A stretch of DNA of 64,000 bases from Flavobacteriales bacterium (GCA_019638115.1 JAHBUK010000004.1:552001-616000); one strand, 5' to 3'; shown: positions 34,466 through 41,795, counted from the first letter of the stretch. The notes: a model not told the origin generated them from the letters alone. Translations and numbers: made by a program.

Positions 34466-35535
34466 GCATCCACGGCTTCCTACACGTTGGAGAAGATCGA
34501 CAGCGCAAGTTGCTCGGTGATGCGAACCGGAAACTCAAACTTTCCATCGGAAGCATCGAAAAGGACGTCTACGTCTGCCTCTTCCTGGAAAAGGTGATGA
34601 CGCTGCCGGGTATTGGGGAACACCTTACGTTCAAGGGCGGAACATCACTCTCCAAGGCGCACAAGATCACCGAGCGCTTCTCTGAGGATGTGGACCTCGT
34701 GATGGACCGCACTGCGCTCGGGCTTTCGGACGATGCCATTCCGGGACCGCAACACTCGTCAAGGCAACAGAAGGAGCGTGCCAAGAAGATCGCAAAAGCT
34801 TGTCGCACATGGACGGCGGATGTGCTCCTGCCTGCAATGCGAAAAGCACTTGAGCCCGAATTGCCCAACGGCACGTGGAGCTTGGACTTGAACGTCGATA
34901 CCGACAATCACGAGACCGTCATCTCCTTCCGGTATCCGCGATCGATCACAACAGGTGGCCAGTACATCCTTGAACATGTGAAAGTGGACCTGGTAGCGAA
35001 AGCCGATGCCTGGCCGGTCACCGTGATGCCCGTGCGCGCTTATGTGAATGAACTCTACCCGGAAGAGTTGGGTGATGGAGCATTCCCCGTGCGCACCTTG
35101 GAAGCCGAGCGCACCTTGATCGAGAAAGCGCTCTTGTTGCACGAGGTGCTCATCCAACGCCCCGACGGTCCGCGACCGCGACTGGCCCGGCACTACTTCG
35201 ACCTGTACTTCCTGCACCGCGCAGGCGTGACGGCGAAGGCCATAACACGCACCGATCTCTATGCCGCCGTGGTGCAACAGCGCAGCATCTACTACCGCTA
35301 TCCCGGAGTGGACTACGACGCGCTGCTCCTGAACGGTTTCACCATCATCCCGGAAGGTGCGGCACGCGATGCTTGGCAGCACGATTACGAGGGCATGCAA
35401 AGCGACATGTTCTATGGAGAGGTGCCGGCATTTGAAGACATCCTTACCGCACTGGAAAAACTTCAAGACGACTTCCGCACCCACCTGCGGAGCAACTCAA
35501 CATCAACACCGCCGGTAGCCCGGCACTTATCTTAA
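34462..35535 (+). CDS. abiEii: AbiEii-type nucleotidyltransferase toxin
   Basis: 357 residues from the ATG at 34462, overlapping the antitoxin stop. The nucleotidyltransferase core is FKGGTSLSKAHKITERFSEDVDLVM, containing the GG-S and DxD-like motifs, and a late ERTLIEKALLLHEVL with ARHYFDLYFL matches motifs III-IV of AbiEii. Such toxins transfer nucleotides to tRNA or other targets and give abortive phage infection or plasmid stabilisation. It stops 30 bp before fadA, so the module may also drive or read into fadA. Confidence 0.85.
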   Translation: MSIHGFLHVGEDRQRKLLGDANRKLKLSIGSIEKDVYVCLFLEKVMTLPGIGEHLTFKGGTSLSKAHKITERFSEDVDLVMDRTALGLSDDAIPGPQHSSRQQKERAKKIAKACRTWTADVLLPAMRKALEPELPNGTWSLDLNVDTDNHETVISFRYPRSITTGGQYILEHVKVDLVAKADAWPVTVMPVRAYVNELYPEELGDGAFPVRTLEAERTLIEKALLLHEVLIQRPDGPRPRLARHYFDLYFLHRAGVTAKAITRTDLYAAVVQQRSIYYRYPGVDYDALLLNGFTIIPEGAARDAWQHDYEGMQSDMFYGEVPAFEDILTALEKLQDDFRTHLRSNSTSTPPVARHLS

Positions 35536-35565
35536 CGCCTCCGCCGGGCTTCGGCGCATACCCCC

Positions 35566-36741
35566 ATGAACGCATACATCATCGCAGGTTACCGCAGCGC
35601 CGTTGGACGATCAGGCCGCGGCAAGTTCCGTTTCACCCGCCCCGACGACCTCGCGGCCAGTGTGATCAAACACCTTGTGGCCAGCGTGCCCAACCTGGAC
35701 AAGGAGCGCATCGACGATGTGATCGCCGGCAACGCCACGCCCGAAGCCGAGCAGGGCCTGAACATCGGCCGCATGATCAGCCTGATGGGCCTGGACACCG
35801 ACAAGGTGCCGGGCATGACGGTGAACCGCTACTGCAGCAGCGGCAGCGAGACCATCGCCATCGCCGCGGCCAAGATCCACAGCGGGCAGGCCGACTGCAT
35901 CATCGCGGGTGGCGTGGAGTGCATGAGCCCGATCCCCTTCGGTGGCTGGCGCATCGTGCCCAACGCCAAGGTGGGCAAGGCGAACCCCACGTACTATTGG
36001 GGCATGGGCCTCACCGCCGAGGCCGTGGCGCGCGACTTCAAGGTGAGTCGCGAGGACCAGGACGCCTTTGCGCTGGCCAGCCATGAGAAGGCACTGGCGG
36101 CGATCGCCGAAGGCCGCTTCAAGGACGACATCGTGCCGGTGGAAGTGGAGCGCGTGTACCTCGACGCGAAGGAGAAGCGCCAGGTGGAGAAGTACATCGT
36201 GGACACCGATGAGGGTCCACGCGCAAGCACGCTGGAAGCACTGGCGAAACTGAAGCCCGTGTTCGATGCCCGTGGCACGGTAACGGCCGGCAACGCCAGC
36301 CAGACCAGCGATGGCGCCGCCTTCATGCTGGTGGTGAGCGAGCGCATGCTGAAGGAACTCAACGTGAAGCCCATCGCGCGTCTCCTCTCCTACCACGTGG
36401 CCGGTGTGGAGCCGCGCATCATGGGCATCGGTCCGGTGGCGGCTGTGCCCGCAGCGGTGGAAAAAGCAGGCCTGAAGCTGGGCGACATCCAGCAGTTCGA
36501 GCTGAACGAGGCCTTCGCATCACAGTCGCTGGCAGTGGTGCGCGAGCTGGGCATCGACCCGAGCATCGTGAACGTGAACGGCGGCGCGATCGCGTTGGGG
36601 CATCCGCTGGGCTGCTCCGGCACCAAACTGACCGTGCAGCTGCTGAACGAGATGCGCAGGAGGAAACAGAAGTATGGGGTGGTGACGATGTGTGTGGGGA
36701 CGGGGCAGGGAGCTGCGAGTGTGTTCGAGTTGTTGAACTGA
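35566..36741 (+). CDS. fadA: Acetyl-CoA acyltransferase (thiolase)
   Basis: 391 residues, standard thiolase length. The nucleophile is Cys90 (VNRYCSSGSE), His346 lies in GGAIALGHPLGCSG, and the second active-site Cys376 is in TMCVGTGQGAASVFE. It cleaves 3-ketoacyl-CoA to acetyl-CoA and a shortened acyl-CoA, the last step of beta-oxidation. It is separated from fadN by the accessory block. The last 108 bp (36634-36741) are repeated in diverged form at 37140-37237 (partial) and 37951-38058. Confidence 0.95.
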   Translation: MNAYIIAGYRSAVGRSGRGKFRFTRPDDLAASVIKHLVASVPNLDKERIDDVIAGNATPEAEQGLNIGRMISLMGLDTDKVPGMTVNRYCSSGSETIAIAAAKIHSGQADCIIAGGVECMSPIPFGGWRIVPNAKVGKANPTYYWGMGLTAEAVARDFKVSREDQDAFALASHEKALAAIAEGRFKDDIVPVEVERVYLDAKEKRQVEKYIVDTDEGPRASTLEALAKLKPVFDARGTVTAGNASQTSDGAAFMLVVSERMLKELNVKPIARLLSYHVAGVEPRIMGIGPVAAVPAAVEKAGLKLGDIQQFELNEAFASQSLAVVRELGIDPSIVNVNGGAIALGHPLGCSGTKLTVQLLNEMRRRKQKYGVVTMCVGTGQGAASVFELLN

Positions 36742-36748
36742 ACGGCTG

Positions 36749-37135
36749 ATGAATCGCCTTGCCCTTCTCGGCTTGTTGGTTTTAGTCGTGGGCTGTGACC
36801 CGGTCATACCCATAGAGCTTGTGAATGAAACTGGCGATACACTCACCGTCAAAGCTTATAGGACGATTCACTTCAGCACCTATGATGTCCACACGATCGA
36901 ACTCAGTGGCGACTACCGCCACTCCTGGATTGCATTCAAGGTGGCACCTAGAAGCACTATTGGTTGTGGTAGTGCCATTGCTGGCATTGAAGATGAAATG
37001 CCATTCACGGACTTGGTGATCACCAAGGCGAATGGTGACTCCATCATTGCTCGAGGTGAAACGGATGTCCTAGGCCTTTTTGACCGCGGGGTCCTCGGTG
37101 GATTGGAAACGCCTTACAGAATCACGGTGCGATGA
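36749..37135 (+). CDS. Small accessory lipoprotein
   Basis: 128 residues starting 7 bp after the fadA stop. Signal peptide MNRLALLGLLVLVVGC ends in a lipobox Cys16. The mature domain begins PVIPIELVNETGDTLTVKAY, a small beta-sandwich-like pattern, with IGCGSAI in the middle. I do not recognise the family. Lower G/C than fadA. A partial copy of the fadA 3' end starts 5 bp after its stop, so this gene lies between the real fadA end and its first copy. Confidence 0.6.
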   Translation: MNRLALLGLLVLVVGCDPVIPIELVNETGDTLTVKAYRTIHFSTYDVHTIELSGDYRHSWIAFKVAPRSTIGCGSAIAGIEDEMPFTDLVITKANGDSIIARGETDVLGLFDRGVLGGLETPYRITVR

Positions 37136-37139
37136 CCAC

Positions 37140-37237
37140 GAAACAGAAGTACGGTGTTGACGGTCCCGCTGAGGCGGGACAGGTTGTGCGTGGGGACGGG
37201 GCAGGGAGCGGCGAGCGTGTTCGAGTTGTTGAATTGA
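37140..37237 (+). pseudogene. Extra fadA 3'-end copy 1, interrupted
   Basis: Starts at the codon matching fadA GAAACAGAAG (36663 on) and ends at a TGA. Inside it is a replacement of a few bases by an insert containing the hairpin GTCCCGCTGAGGCGGGAC (37163-37180). Outside the insert the differences from fadA are synonymous (for example TAT/TAC, GCT/GCG, AGT/AGC, AAC/AAT). It is far too short to encode a thiolase. The TGA overlaps the ATG of repeat copy B. Confidence 0.8.
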
Positions 37238-37358
37238 TGGCACAGAAACGTGATAGTCATTGGGGTGTGCCCCCTGTTCAAATGCAGCCGGGATCTGGCT
37301 TTCCGCTCTACTCCTGGCTAATACCTCGCTGCGGGGCGCATCTCCGATCCATCACGCG
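37237..37358 (+). repeat. HWGVP repeat element, copy B
   Basis: ATG overlaps the TGA of the fadA tail copy. It reads MAQKRDSHWGVPPVQMQ...GFPL...LRSITR in the same frame as the downstream secreted protein (ATG 37360), without a stop. The nucleotide repeat covers 37256-37358, from GTCATTGGGG to TCACGCG. Confidence 0.7.
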
Positions 37359-37359
37359 A

Positions 37360-37803
37360 ATGACTGCCTTACTTACCATCGCAACACTGGTAGCTACAAC
37401 TGCCATAGCACAATCAAAAGTGAAGTGGGAACAAGAAGCAGTGAAGTACCAATATGCCGATACCAGTGGAGGGGAAATCGTCATAGTGAAGGGGATCGAG
37501 TTAGGGACACAAATGCAGGTCCAGTTCGGTTGCTGTTTCAGTGATAGCGTAAACGTCCTCCTCAACGGCAAACTTCTGGAGAGAGCATACTTCAACACCG
37601 ACCCCTCCACAAGCCTTGCAAGAAGTATCACCGTTGATCTTGGGGAGGGTCATCAGGTGCTTCGTGTAGAACTCCCGGAGAAACGGGTTTGCGCTGAGAT
37701 CGTTCTGGACAAGAGCTATCGAGTGCTTCATGTCAATCGCATGGTTCATTGGAACAAGACATGGTGGGTCACGTTCCAGAATTTTCACAGCGTGTATGAA
37801 TGA
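37360..37803 (+). CDS. Secreted accessory protein of unknown function
   Basis: 147 residues with a signal peptide (MTALLTIATLVATTAIAQ). The mature protein has strands such as GGEIVIVKGIELGTQMQVQ and a Cys-Cys pair (FGCCFSD), with NVLLNGKLLERAYF in the middle. No family recognised. The frame continues upstream in phase through repeat copy B to an ATG at 37237, so a longer form with 41 extra residues is possible. The 37360 start directly precedes the signal peptide and is preferred. Confidence 0.55.
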   Translation: MTALLTIATLVATTAIAQSKVKWEQEAVKYQYADTSGGEIVIVKGIELGTQMQVQFGCCFSDSVNVLLNGKLLERAYFNTDPSTSLARSITVDLGEGHQVLRVELPEKRVCAEIVLDKSYRVLHVNRMVHWNKTWWVTFQNFHSVYE

Positions 37804-37950
37804 TCATGAAACCTGCCATTTCCATCTGTAAGAGAAGCACTTGCACTGAGTACGTTAAGCACATCTGTCTGTCCGTGTTTTCCAATGCGCGTTTCCGAAA
37901 AAGCCATCGCTCTGGGGCCTCCACTACAGTGTACGGGCGCGTAAATGAGC

Positions 37951-38058
37951 GTGCAGTTGTTCAACGACATTCGACGGCGGAAGAAGAAGTACGGGGTGGT
38001 AACGATCTGTGTGGGAACTGGGCAGGGAGCGGCGAGCGTGTTCGAGCTGCTAAACTGA
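37951..38058 (+). pseudogene. Extra fadA 3'-end copy 2, full-frame diverged
   Basis: 108 bp, the same length as fadA 36634-36741, with no indels. Comparing codon by codon, 18 of 36 codons differ: 13 synonymous and 5 conservative (L/F, E/D, M/I, Q/K, M/I). It ends in TGA that overlaps the next ATG (TGATG). The pattern shows divergence under selection as part of a working thiolase gene before it came to this place. Confidence 0.85.
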
Positions 38059-38564
38059 TGGCACAGAAACGTGAAAGTCATTGGGGCGTGCCCCTGGCTC
38101 AAATGCAGGCGGGGTCCGGCTTTCCGCTTCAAGTCCGCGCCCTGATCACAGGGCTTGCGGGCTTTTCGCTTCAATCCGTCACGCGAACTCTGCTGATCAC
38201 GTTATCTCTAGTCACGACACCTGCTGGGCACGCATGCAGTTGCATAGGCGCTGCTGGACTCGATGCCGTTGACGTGGTCTTCACCGAACGAGTGGTCCGG
38301 ATCGAGAAGACCGACACAAGCGTTGCTGTCACGTTCAAGGTCAAACACCTCTACAAGGGTGATCTGAGCGGAGAGAAGCGTGTCGTGGTTCATACGCGTC
38401 GTGGAGGTCAGGCTTGCGGCATCAGTTTCATTCGTCACACGAAGTACGCAGTCTATGCGTACGGTGACCTGGATCATGCGAGCACAGGTTTGTGCACGCG
38501 TACTCGCATCATGGCACCATTCAGGCTCTGGCCATATAAACCCAAGGAGAGCACAGGTTGGTGA
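38058..38564 (+). CDS. NTR/TIMP-like secreted protein starting in repeat copy C
   Basis: Up to 168 residues from the ATG at 38058 (MAQKRESHWGVPLAQMQ), which lies in repeat copy C; an internal ATG at 38103 is possible. There is no later in-frame ATG before the hydrophobic segment TLLITLSLVTTPAGHA. The mature part begins CSC and continues DVVFTERVVRIEKT, VTFKVKHLYKGDL, CGISFIRHTKYAVYAYG and TGLCTRTR, which is the netrin-like (NTR/TIMP) pattern of small secreted domains with Cys-rich N-termini. The target is unknown. The gene seems to depend on the repeat for its start codon. Confidence 0.6.
   Translation: MAQKRESHWGVPLAQMQAGSGFPLQVRALITGLAGFSLQSVTRTLLITLSLVTTPAGHACSCIGAAGLDAVDVVFTERVVRIEKTDTSVAVTFKVKHLYKGDLSGEKRVVVHTRRGGQACGISFIRHTKYAVYAYGDLDHASTGLCTRTRIMAPFRLWPYKPKESTGW
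38077..38185 (+). repeat. HWGVP repeat element, copy C
   Basis: From GTCATTGGGGCGTGCCCC to TCACGCG, very like copy B at both ends and sharing with it the preceding TGATGGCACAGAAACGTGA. It reads HWGVPLAQMQAGSGFPLQ...LQSVTR and runs in frame into the NTR-like protein. Confidence 0.7.
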
Positions 38565-38575
38565 ACCATGTACGC

Positions 38576-39208
38576 ATGAACCCCGCACCCTCCAACAAAT
38601 CCTTCCTTGCCGCCTTGTTCGCGGGAAGCTTGCTTCTCGGTGCTTGCCAGATGCCCGAAACGAACACGGCAATAGAATCCGGTTCCATTGGCATGAACGG
38701 AGTGAACAGTAGGTCAGGTCTTCACATCGACACCTCGGCCGCCAGCATTGAGCGCATGAAGATCATGAGCCAGTTCCTGAACAAATGGGGGGGCTTGGGG
38801 CCACAATATGACACGCTGCTCGACTTGAACTATGACGGCATCGATGACTACGCGATCGGCTGGTATGGCCTTGCAGGCAACGGGCTCAAGCATAATTGGG
38901 ATGTCCACATCTGGCATCCAGAACTGGACACCTACGTCGAAGACACGAGGCTGACAGGGCTACCCAACGCATCATTCTATCGCGAGGACTCGCTCATTAC
39001 CTCCTTCTACATCGCGCACGGCGGTGGCCACGGCGAACAATGGGAGTGGCTCAACGGCGGATGGCAGCAAACAACGACCTTCTACGTTGAGAACGAGGGA
39101 GAGAACAGCGAGTGGTTATTGACCGACCTGACAACAGGATCGAAGCATTCCGTCCGCCATACCTACCAAGGCATACCACCTTCGAGTATTCTCAGGTCCC
39201 ATTATTAG
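38576..39208 (+). CDS. Accessory lipoprotein with Asp-rich loop
   Basis: 210 residues from the ATG at 38576. Signal peptide ends LLLGAC (lipobox). The mature protein contains LLDLNYDGIDDYAIGWYG, a calcium-binding-like Asp-rich turn of the FG-GAP or XAC2610 kind, then strand-rich segments with Trp (EQWEWLNGGW). I do not recognise the exact family. It is the last gene of the accessory block before a 725-bp non-coding stretch. Confidence 0.6.
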   Translation: MNPAPSNKSFLAALFAGSLLLGACQMPETNTAIESGSIGMNGVNSRSGLHIDTSAASIERMKIMSQFLNKWGGLGPQYDTLLDLNYDGIDDYAIGWYGLAGNGLKHNWDVHIWHPELDTYVEDTRLTGLPNASFYREDSLITSFYIAHGGGHGEQWEWLNGGWQQTTTFYVENEGENSEWLLTDLTTGSKHSVRHTYQGIPPSSILRSHY

Positions 39209-39326
39209 CGATCACCAATTGACGAATGCCCCCCGCATCCTCCGTCGTATGATGTCGATAGCCCGATGACGAAGTAGCCGTCACCAGCTGAAACACATGA
39301 GCGCCCTGCTACCCCCCTCCAGCTTC

Positions 39327-39510
39327 CAACCGGTGACAAGTCGTCACCAGTTGAAACCAGTCATGGTTGGCGATCCAGTCGGTGACAAATCGTCACCGAC
39401 TGAAATGGAGTTCGCCCAACTGGTTACGGATCGTAACCGGTTGAAGCCCCCACAGCACAACTGGTAACAGATCGTTACCAGTTGAGTTGGTTACAACTTG
39501 TAACCAACTC
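39327..39510. repeat. Five-member array of 27-bp dyads, 11-5-11
   Basis: Five dyads at 39327-39353, 39376-39402, 39417-39443, 39458-39484 and 39484-39510, each with 11-bp arms and a 5-bp centre. Consensus: CAACYGGTNAC, N5, GTNACCRGTTG. N is G, G, T, A, T and the other arm changes to match. Three dyads are perfect and two have one mismatch. Starts are spaced 49, 41, 41 and 26 bp. Covariation means the pairing is what is kept. No gene is seen in 39209-39326 or 39511-39580. Confidence 0.85.
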
Positions 39511-39580
39511 AGCTTCGACCTCGCTGATCATATCCGGGAATATCCGCAAATAGCCGAAACGTATCCGGAAACGCGGGATC

Positions 39581-39724
39581 GCGTGAGGGATGGGAACGGC
39601 AGCCCACCGCGGTGATGGGCGAGCAACGCACGGAGCGAGGAGGCTGCGAGGTACGAGCAGACCCCGCAGCCCGATGCGATGCAGCCCAGCGCAAGGTGGC
39701 TACAGTGGACAGCCCGACCCCGCC
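39581..39724 (-). repeat. Related dispersed repeat, copy D, reversed
   Basis: Read on the minus strand it starts GGCGGGGTCGGGCTGTCC and ends CCCATCCCTCACGC, the same general outline as the HWGVP copies (G-rich start, GGGCTGTCC/GGCTTTCC middle, TCACGC end). It resembles the dispersed GGGCTGTCCGC...CCCTCACGC repeats common in Bacteroidota. The relation to copies A-C is by outline, not strong identity. Confidence 0.5.
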
Positions 39725-39824
39725 TTCCGCAGAACTCCGGTGGGACCAAAGCGTTGCTTCTATACATCACACATGCATCTGAGGACTTAGGCGGGGACAC
39801 GCCCGAAAAATTCCAGCAAGCCGC

Positions 39825-39855
39825 TTGCAAAATTTAGTATGCACGCATACCTTTA
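39825..39855 (+). promoter_or_regulatory. fadE promoter
   Basis: TTG (39825-39827), 20-bp spacer and TACCTTTA (39848-39855) fit the Bacteroidota -33/-7 pattern. The -7 element shares TAC with the end of the operator palindrome, so bound repressor would block it. Confidence 0.55.
39837..39850. promoter_or_regulatory. Operator palindrome upstream of fadE
   Basis: GTATGCACGCATAC differs by one central base from the palindrome before marR (28790-28803). It overlaps the fadE -7 element. This supports joint control of fadE and marR-fadN by one regulator. Confidence 0.7.
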
Positions 39856-39933
39856 TCCGGACTTCCACGTAGAACACCCCACTGCTGAGCACATCAGCAA
39901 ACAGCAACCGAACACGCGACACCCTTACACGCA

Positions 39934-41745
39934 ATGGCAACAGAGAGCATCACCAAAGCACTACAAGGCGGCGAATTCCTGATCCGCGAGAGCGACCCGC
40001 AGGACATCTTCATCCCCGAGGAATTCAACGAGGAGCAACGCATGATCGCGCAGAGCTCCTTGGAGTTCCTGGAGCAGCATGTGTGGCCCAACCTGGACCG
40101 GATCGACAGCATGGAAGAAGGCCTGATGCCGAGCCTGCTGGATACGGCCGGCGAGCTGGGATTGCTGGGCATCAGCGTGCCCGAGGAGTACGGCGGCTTC
40201 GGCAAGGATTTCCTGACGGGCATGCTGGTGACCGAGGTGACCGGCGCGGGGCACAGCTTCAGCGTGGCCATTGCGGCGCACACGGGCATCGGCACCCTGC
40301 CCACGCTCTACTACGGCACGGAGGAGCAGAAGAAGAAATATGTGCCCAAGCTGGCCACCGGCGAATGGAAGGCCTGCTACTGCCTTACGGAACCCAGCAG
40401 CGGAAGCGATGCCAACAGCGGCAAGACGCGCGCGGTGTTGAGCGACGATGGCAAGCACTACATCCTGAACGGGCAGAAGATGTGGATCACCAACGGCGGT
40501 TTCGCTGACATCTTCACGGTGTTCGCCAAGATCACCGACCCGAAGACCGGCGAGACCGACAAGAACCTCACGGCCTTCATCGTGGAGAAGGACTTCGGGG
40601 GCATCACCTTGAATGCGGAGGAGAAGAAGATGGGCATCAAAGGCAGCAGCACGCGCCAGGTGTTCTTCGAGAACTGCAAGGTGCCGGTGGAGAACCTGCT
40701 GGGGGGACGCGAGAACGGTTTCAAGATCGCGGTGAACATCCTGAACGTGGGCCGCATCAAGCTGGCCGGTGCGGCGTTGGGCGGTGCGAAGAAGAGCGTG
40801 GACATCGCTGTGCAGTATGCCAACGAGCGTATCCAGTTCGGCAAGCCGATCGCAAGCTTCGGCGCCATCCAGCAGAAGCTGGCCGACATGGCCACCTACT
40901 GCTACGCCACTGAGAGCGCCACCTACCGCTGCAGCAGCGATATGGAACGCGCGATCGAGGGACTGAAGGCCGACGGCGCAGACCACGCCACCGCACTGTT
41001 GAAGGGTGTGGAGCAGTACGCTGCTGAAGCCGCCATCCTGAAGGTGGTGGGCAGCGAGTGCCTGGACTTCGTGGTGGACGAAGCAGTGCAGATACACGGC
41101 GGCATGGGCTACAGCGCCGAGAGCAAGATCGAGCGCGCTTACCGCGATAGCCGCATCAACCGGATCTTCGAAGGCACCAACGAGATCAACCGCCTGCTGA
41201 CGGTGGACATGCTGCTGAAGCGCGCCATGAAAGGCCAACTGGACCTGATGGGTCCCGCGAAAGCAGTCGCTGGTGAGCTGATGGGCATCCCCGACTTCAG
41301 CGAGCCGGATGACAGCCTGCTGGCCGCCGAAACGGGCTACGTGAAGAACTTCAAGAAGGCGGTACTGATGACCGCAGGTGGTGCCGCTCAGAAACTCGGA
41401 CTCGCCCTGGGCGATGAGCAGGAGATCGTAATGCATATCGCCGACATGGTGATCGAGACCTACATGGCCGAGAGCACCCTGCTGCGCACGCAGAAGCTGG
41501 TGAGCATGAAGGGCGAAGCCGTATGCGCCGAGCAGATCGCCATGACGCAGTTGTACATCCACGACGCTGCCGACCGCATCCACAAGAGCTGCAAGGAAGC
41601 CGTGAACAGCTTCGCCGATGGCGACGAACGCATGGCGATGCTGATGGGTGCCAAGCGTTTCACCAAAACGCAACCGCTGAACACGACCAAGGTGCGCCGC
41701 GTGGTGGCGAAGAAGATGATCGAGGCGGGGAAGTTGCCGTACTGA
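39934..41745 (+). CDS. fadE: Acyl-CoA dehydrogenase
   Basis: 603 residues, the long class with an extra C-terminal domain as in VLCAD-like and Bacillus FadE-like enzymes. FAD-site segments are CYCLTEPSSGSDANSGKT and KMWITNGGFADIFTVFAK; QFGKPIASFGAIQQKLADMA and QIHGGMGYSAESKIERAYRD follow, and the catalytic Glu is in RIFEGTNEINR (about residue 413). It makes the first double bond in beta-oxidation. It has its own operator-controlled promoter, so it can be expressed despite the accessory block separating it from fadA. Confidence 0.95.
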   Translation: MATESITKALQGGEFLIRESDPQDIFIPEEFNEEQRMIAQSSLEFLEQHVWPNLDRIDSMEEGLMPSLLDTAGELGLLGISVPEEYGGFGKDFLTGMLVTEVTGAGHSFSVAIAAHTGIGTLPTLYYGTEEQKKKYVPKLATGEWKACYCLTEPSSGSDANSGKTRAVLSDDGKHYILNGQKMWITNGGFADIFTVFAKITDPKTGETDKNLTAFIVEKDFGGITLNAEEKKMGIKGSSTRQVFFENCKVPVENLLGGRENGFKIAVNILNVGRIKLAGAALGGAKKSVDIAVQYANERIQFGKPIASFGAIQQKLADMATYCYATESATYRCSSDMERAIEGLKADGADHATALLKGVEQYAAEAAILKVVGSECLDFVVDEAVQIHGGMGYSAESKIERAYRDSRINRIFEGTNEINRLLTVDMLLKRAMKGQLDLMGPAKAVAGELMGIPDFSEPDDSLLAAETGYVKNFKKAVLMTAGGAAQKLGLALGDEQEIVMHIADMVIETYMAESTLLRTQKLVSMKGEAVCAEQIAMTQLYIHDAADRIHKSCKEAVNSFADGDERMAMLMGAKRFTKTQPLNTTKVRRVVAKKMIEAGKLPY

Positions 41746-41753
41746 GACTAGAT

Positions 41754-41795
41754 CAACACAGAGTCGCGGAGGACGCAGAGAAACGCACTCTGAGG
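41754..41795. repeat. Partial CGCAGAG element downstream of fadE
   Basis: ACACAGAGTCGCGGAGGACG and CGCAGAGAAACG words match one arm of the element at 29397-29496; no clear second arm is seen. Confidence 0.45.

Noticed and set aside
37140-38058. Functional second and third thiolase genes
   Set aside because: Only about 100 bp of each tail is present, without the catalytic Cys90 or His region.
39327-39510. CRISPR array or integron attC cluster
   Set aside because: Units are palindromes of differing sequence with irregular spacing, no constant repeat with unique spacers, no cas genes, no integrase, and no attC core sites recognised.
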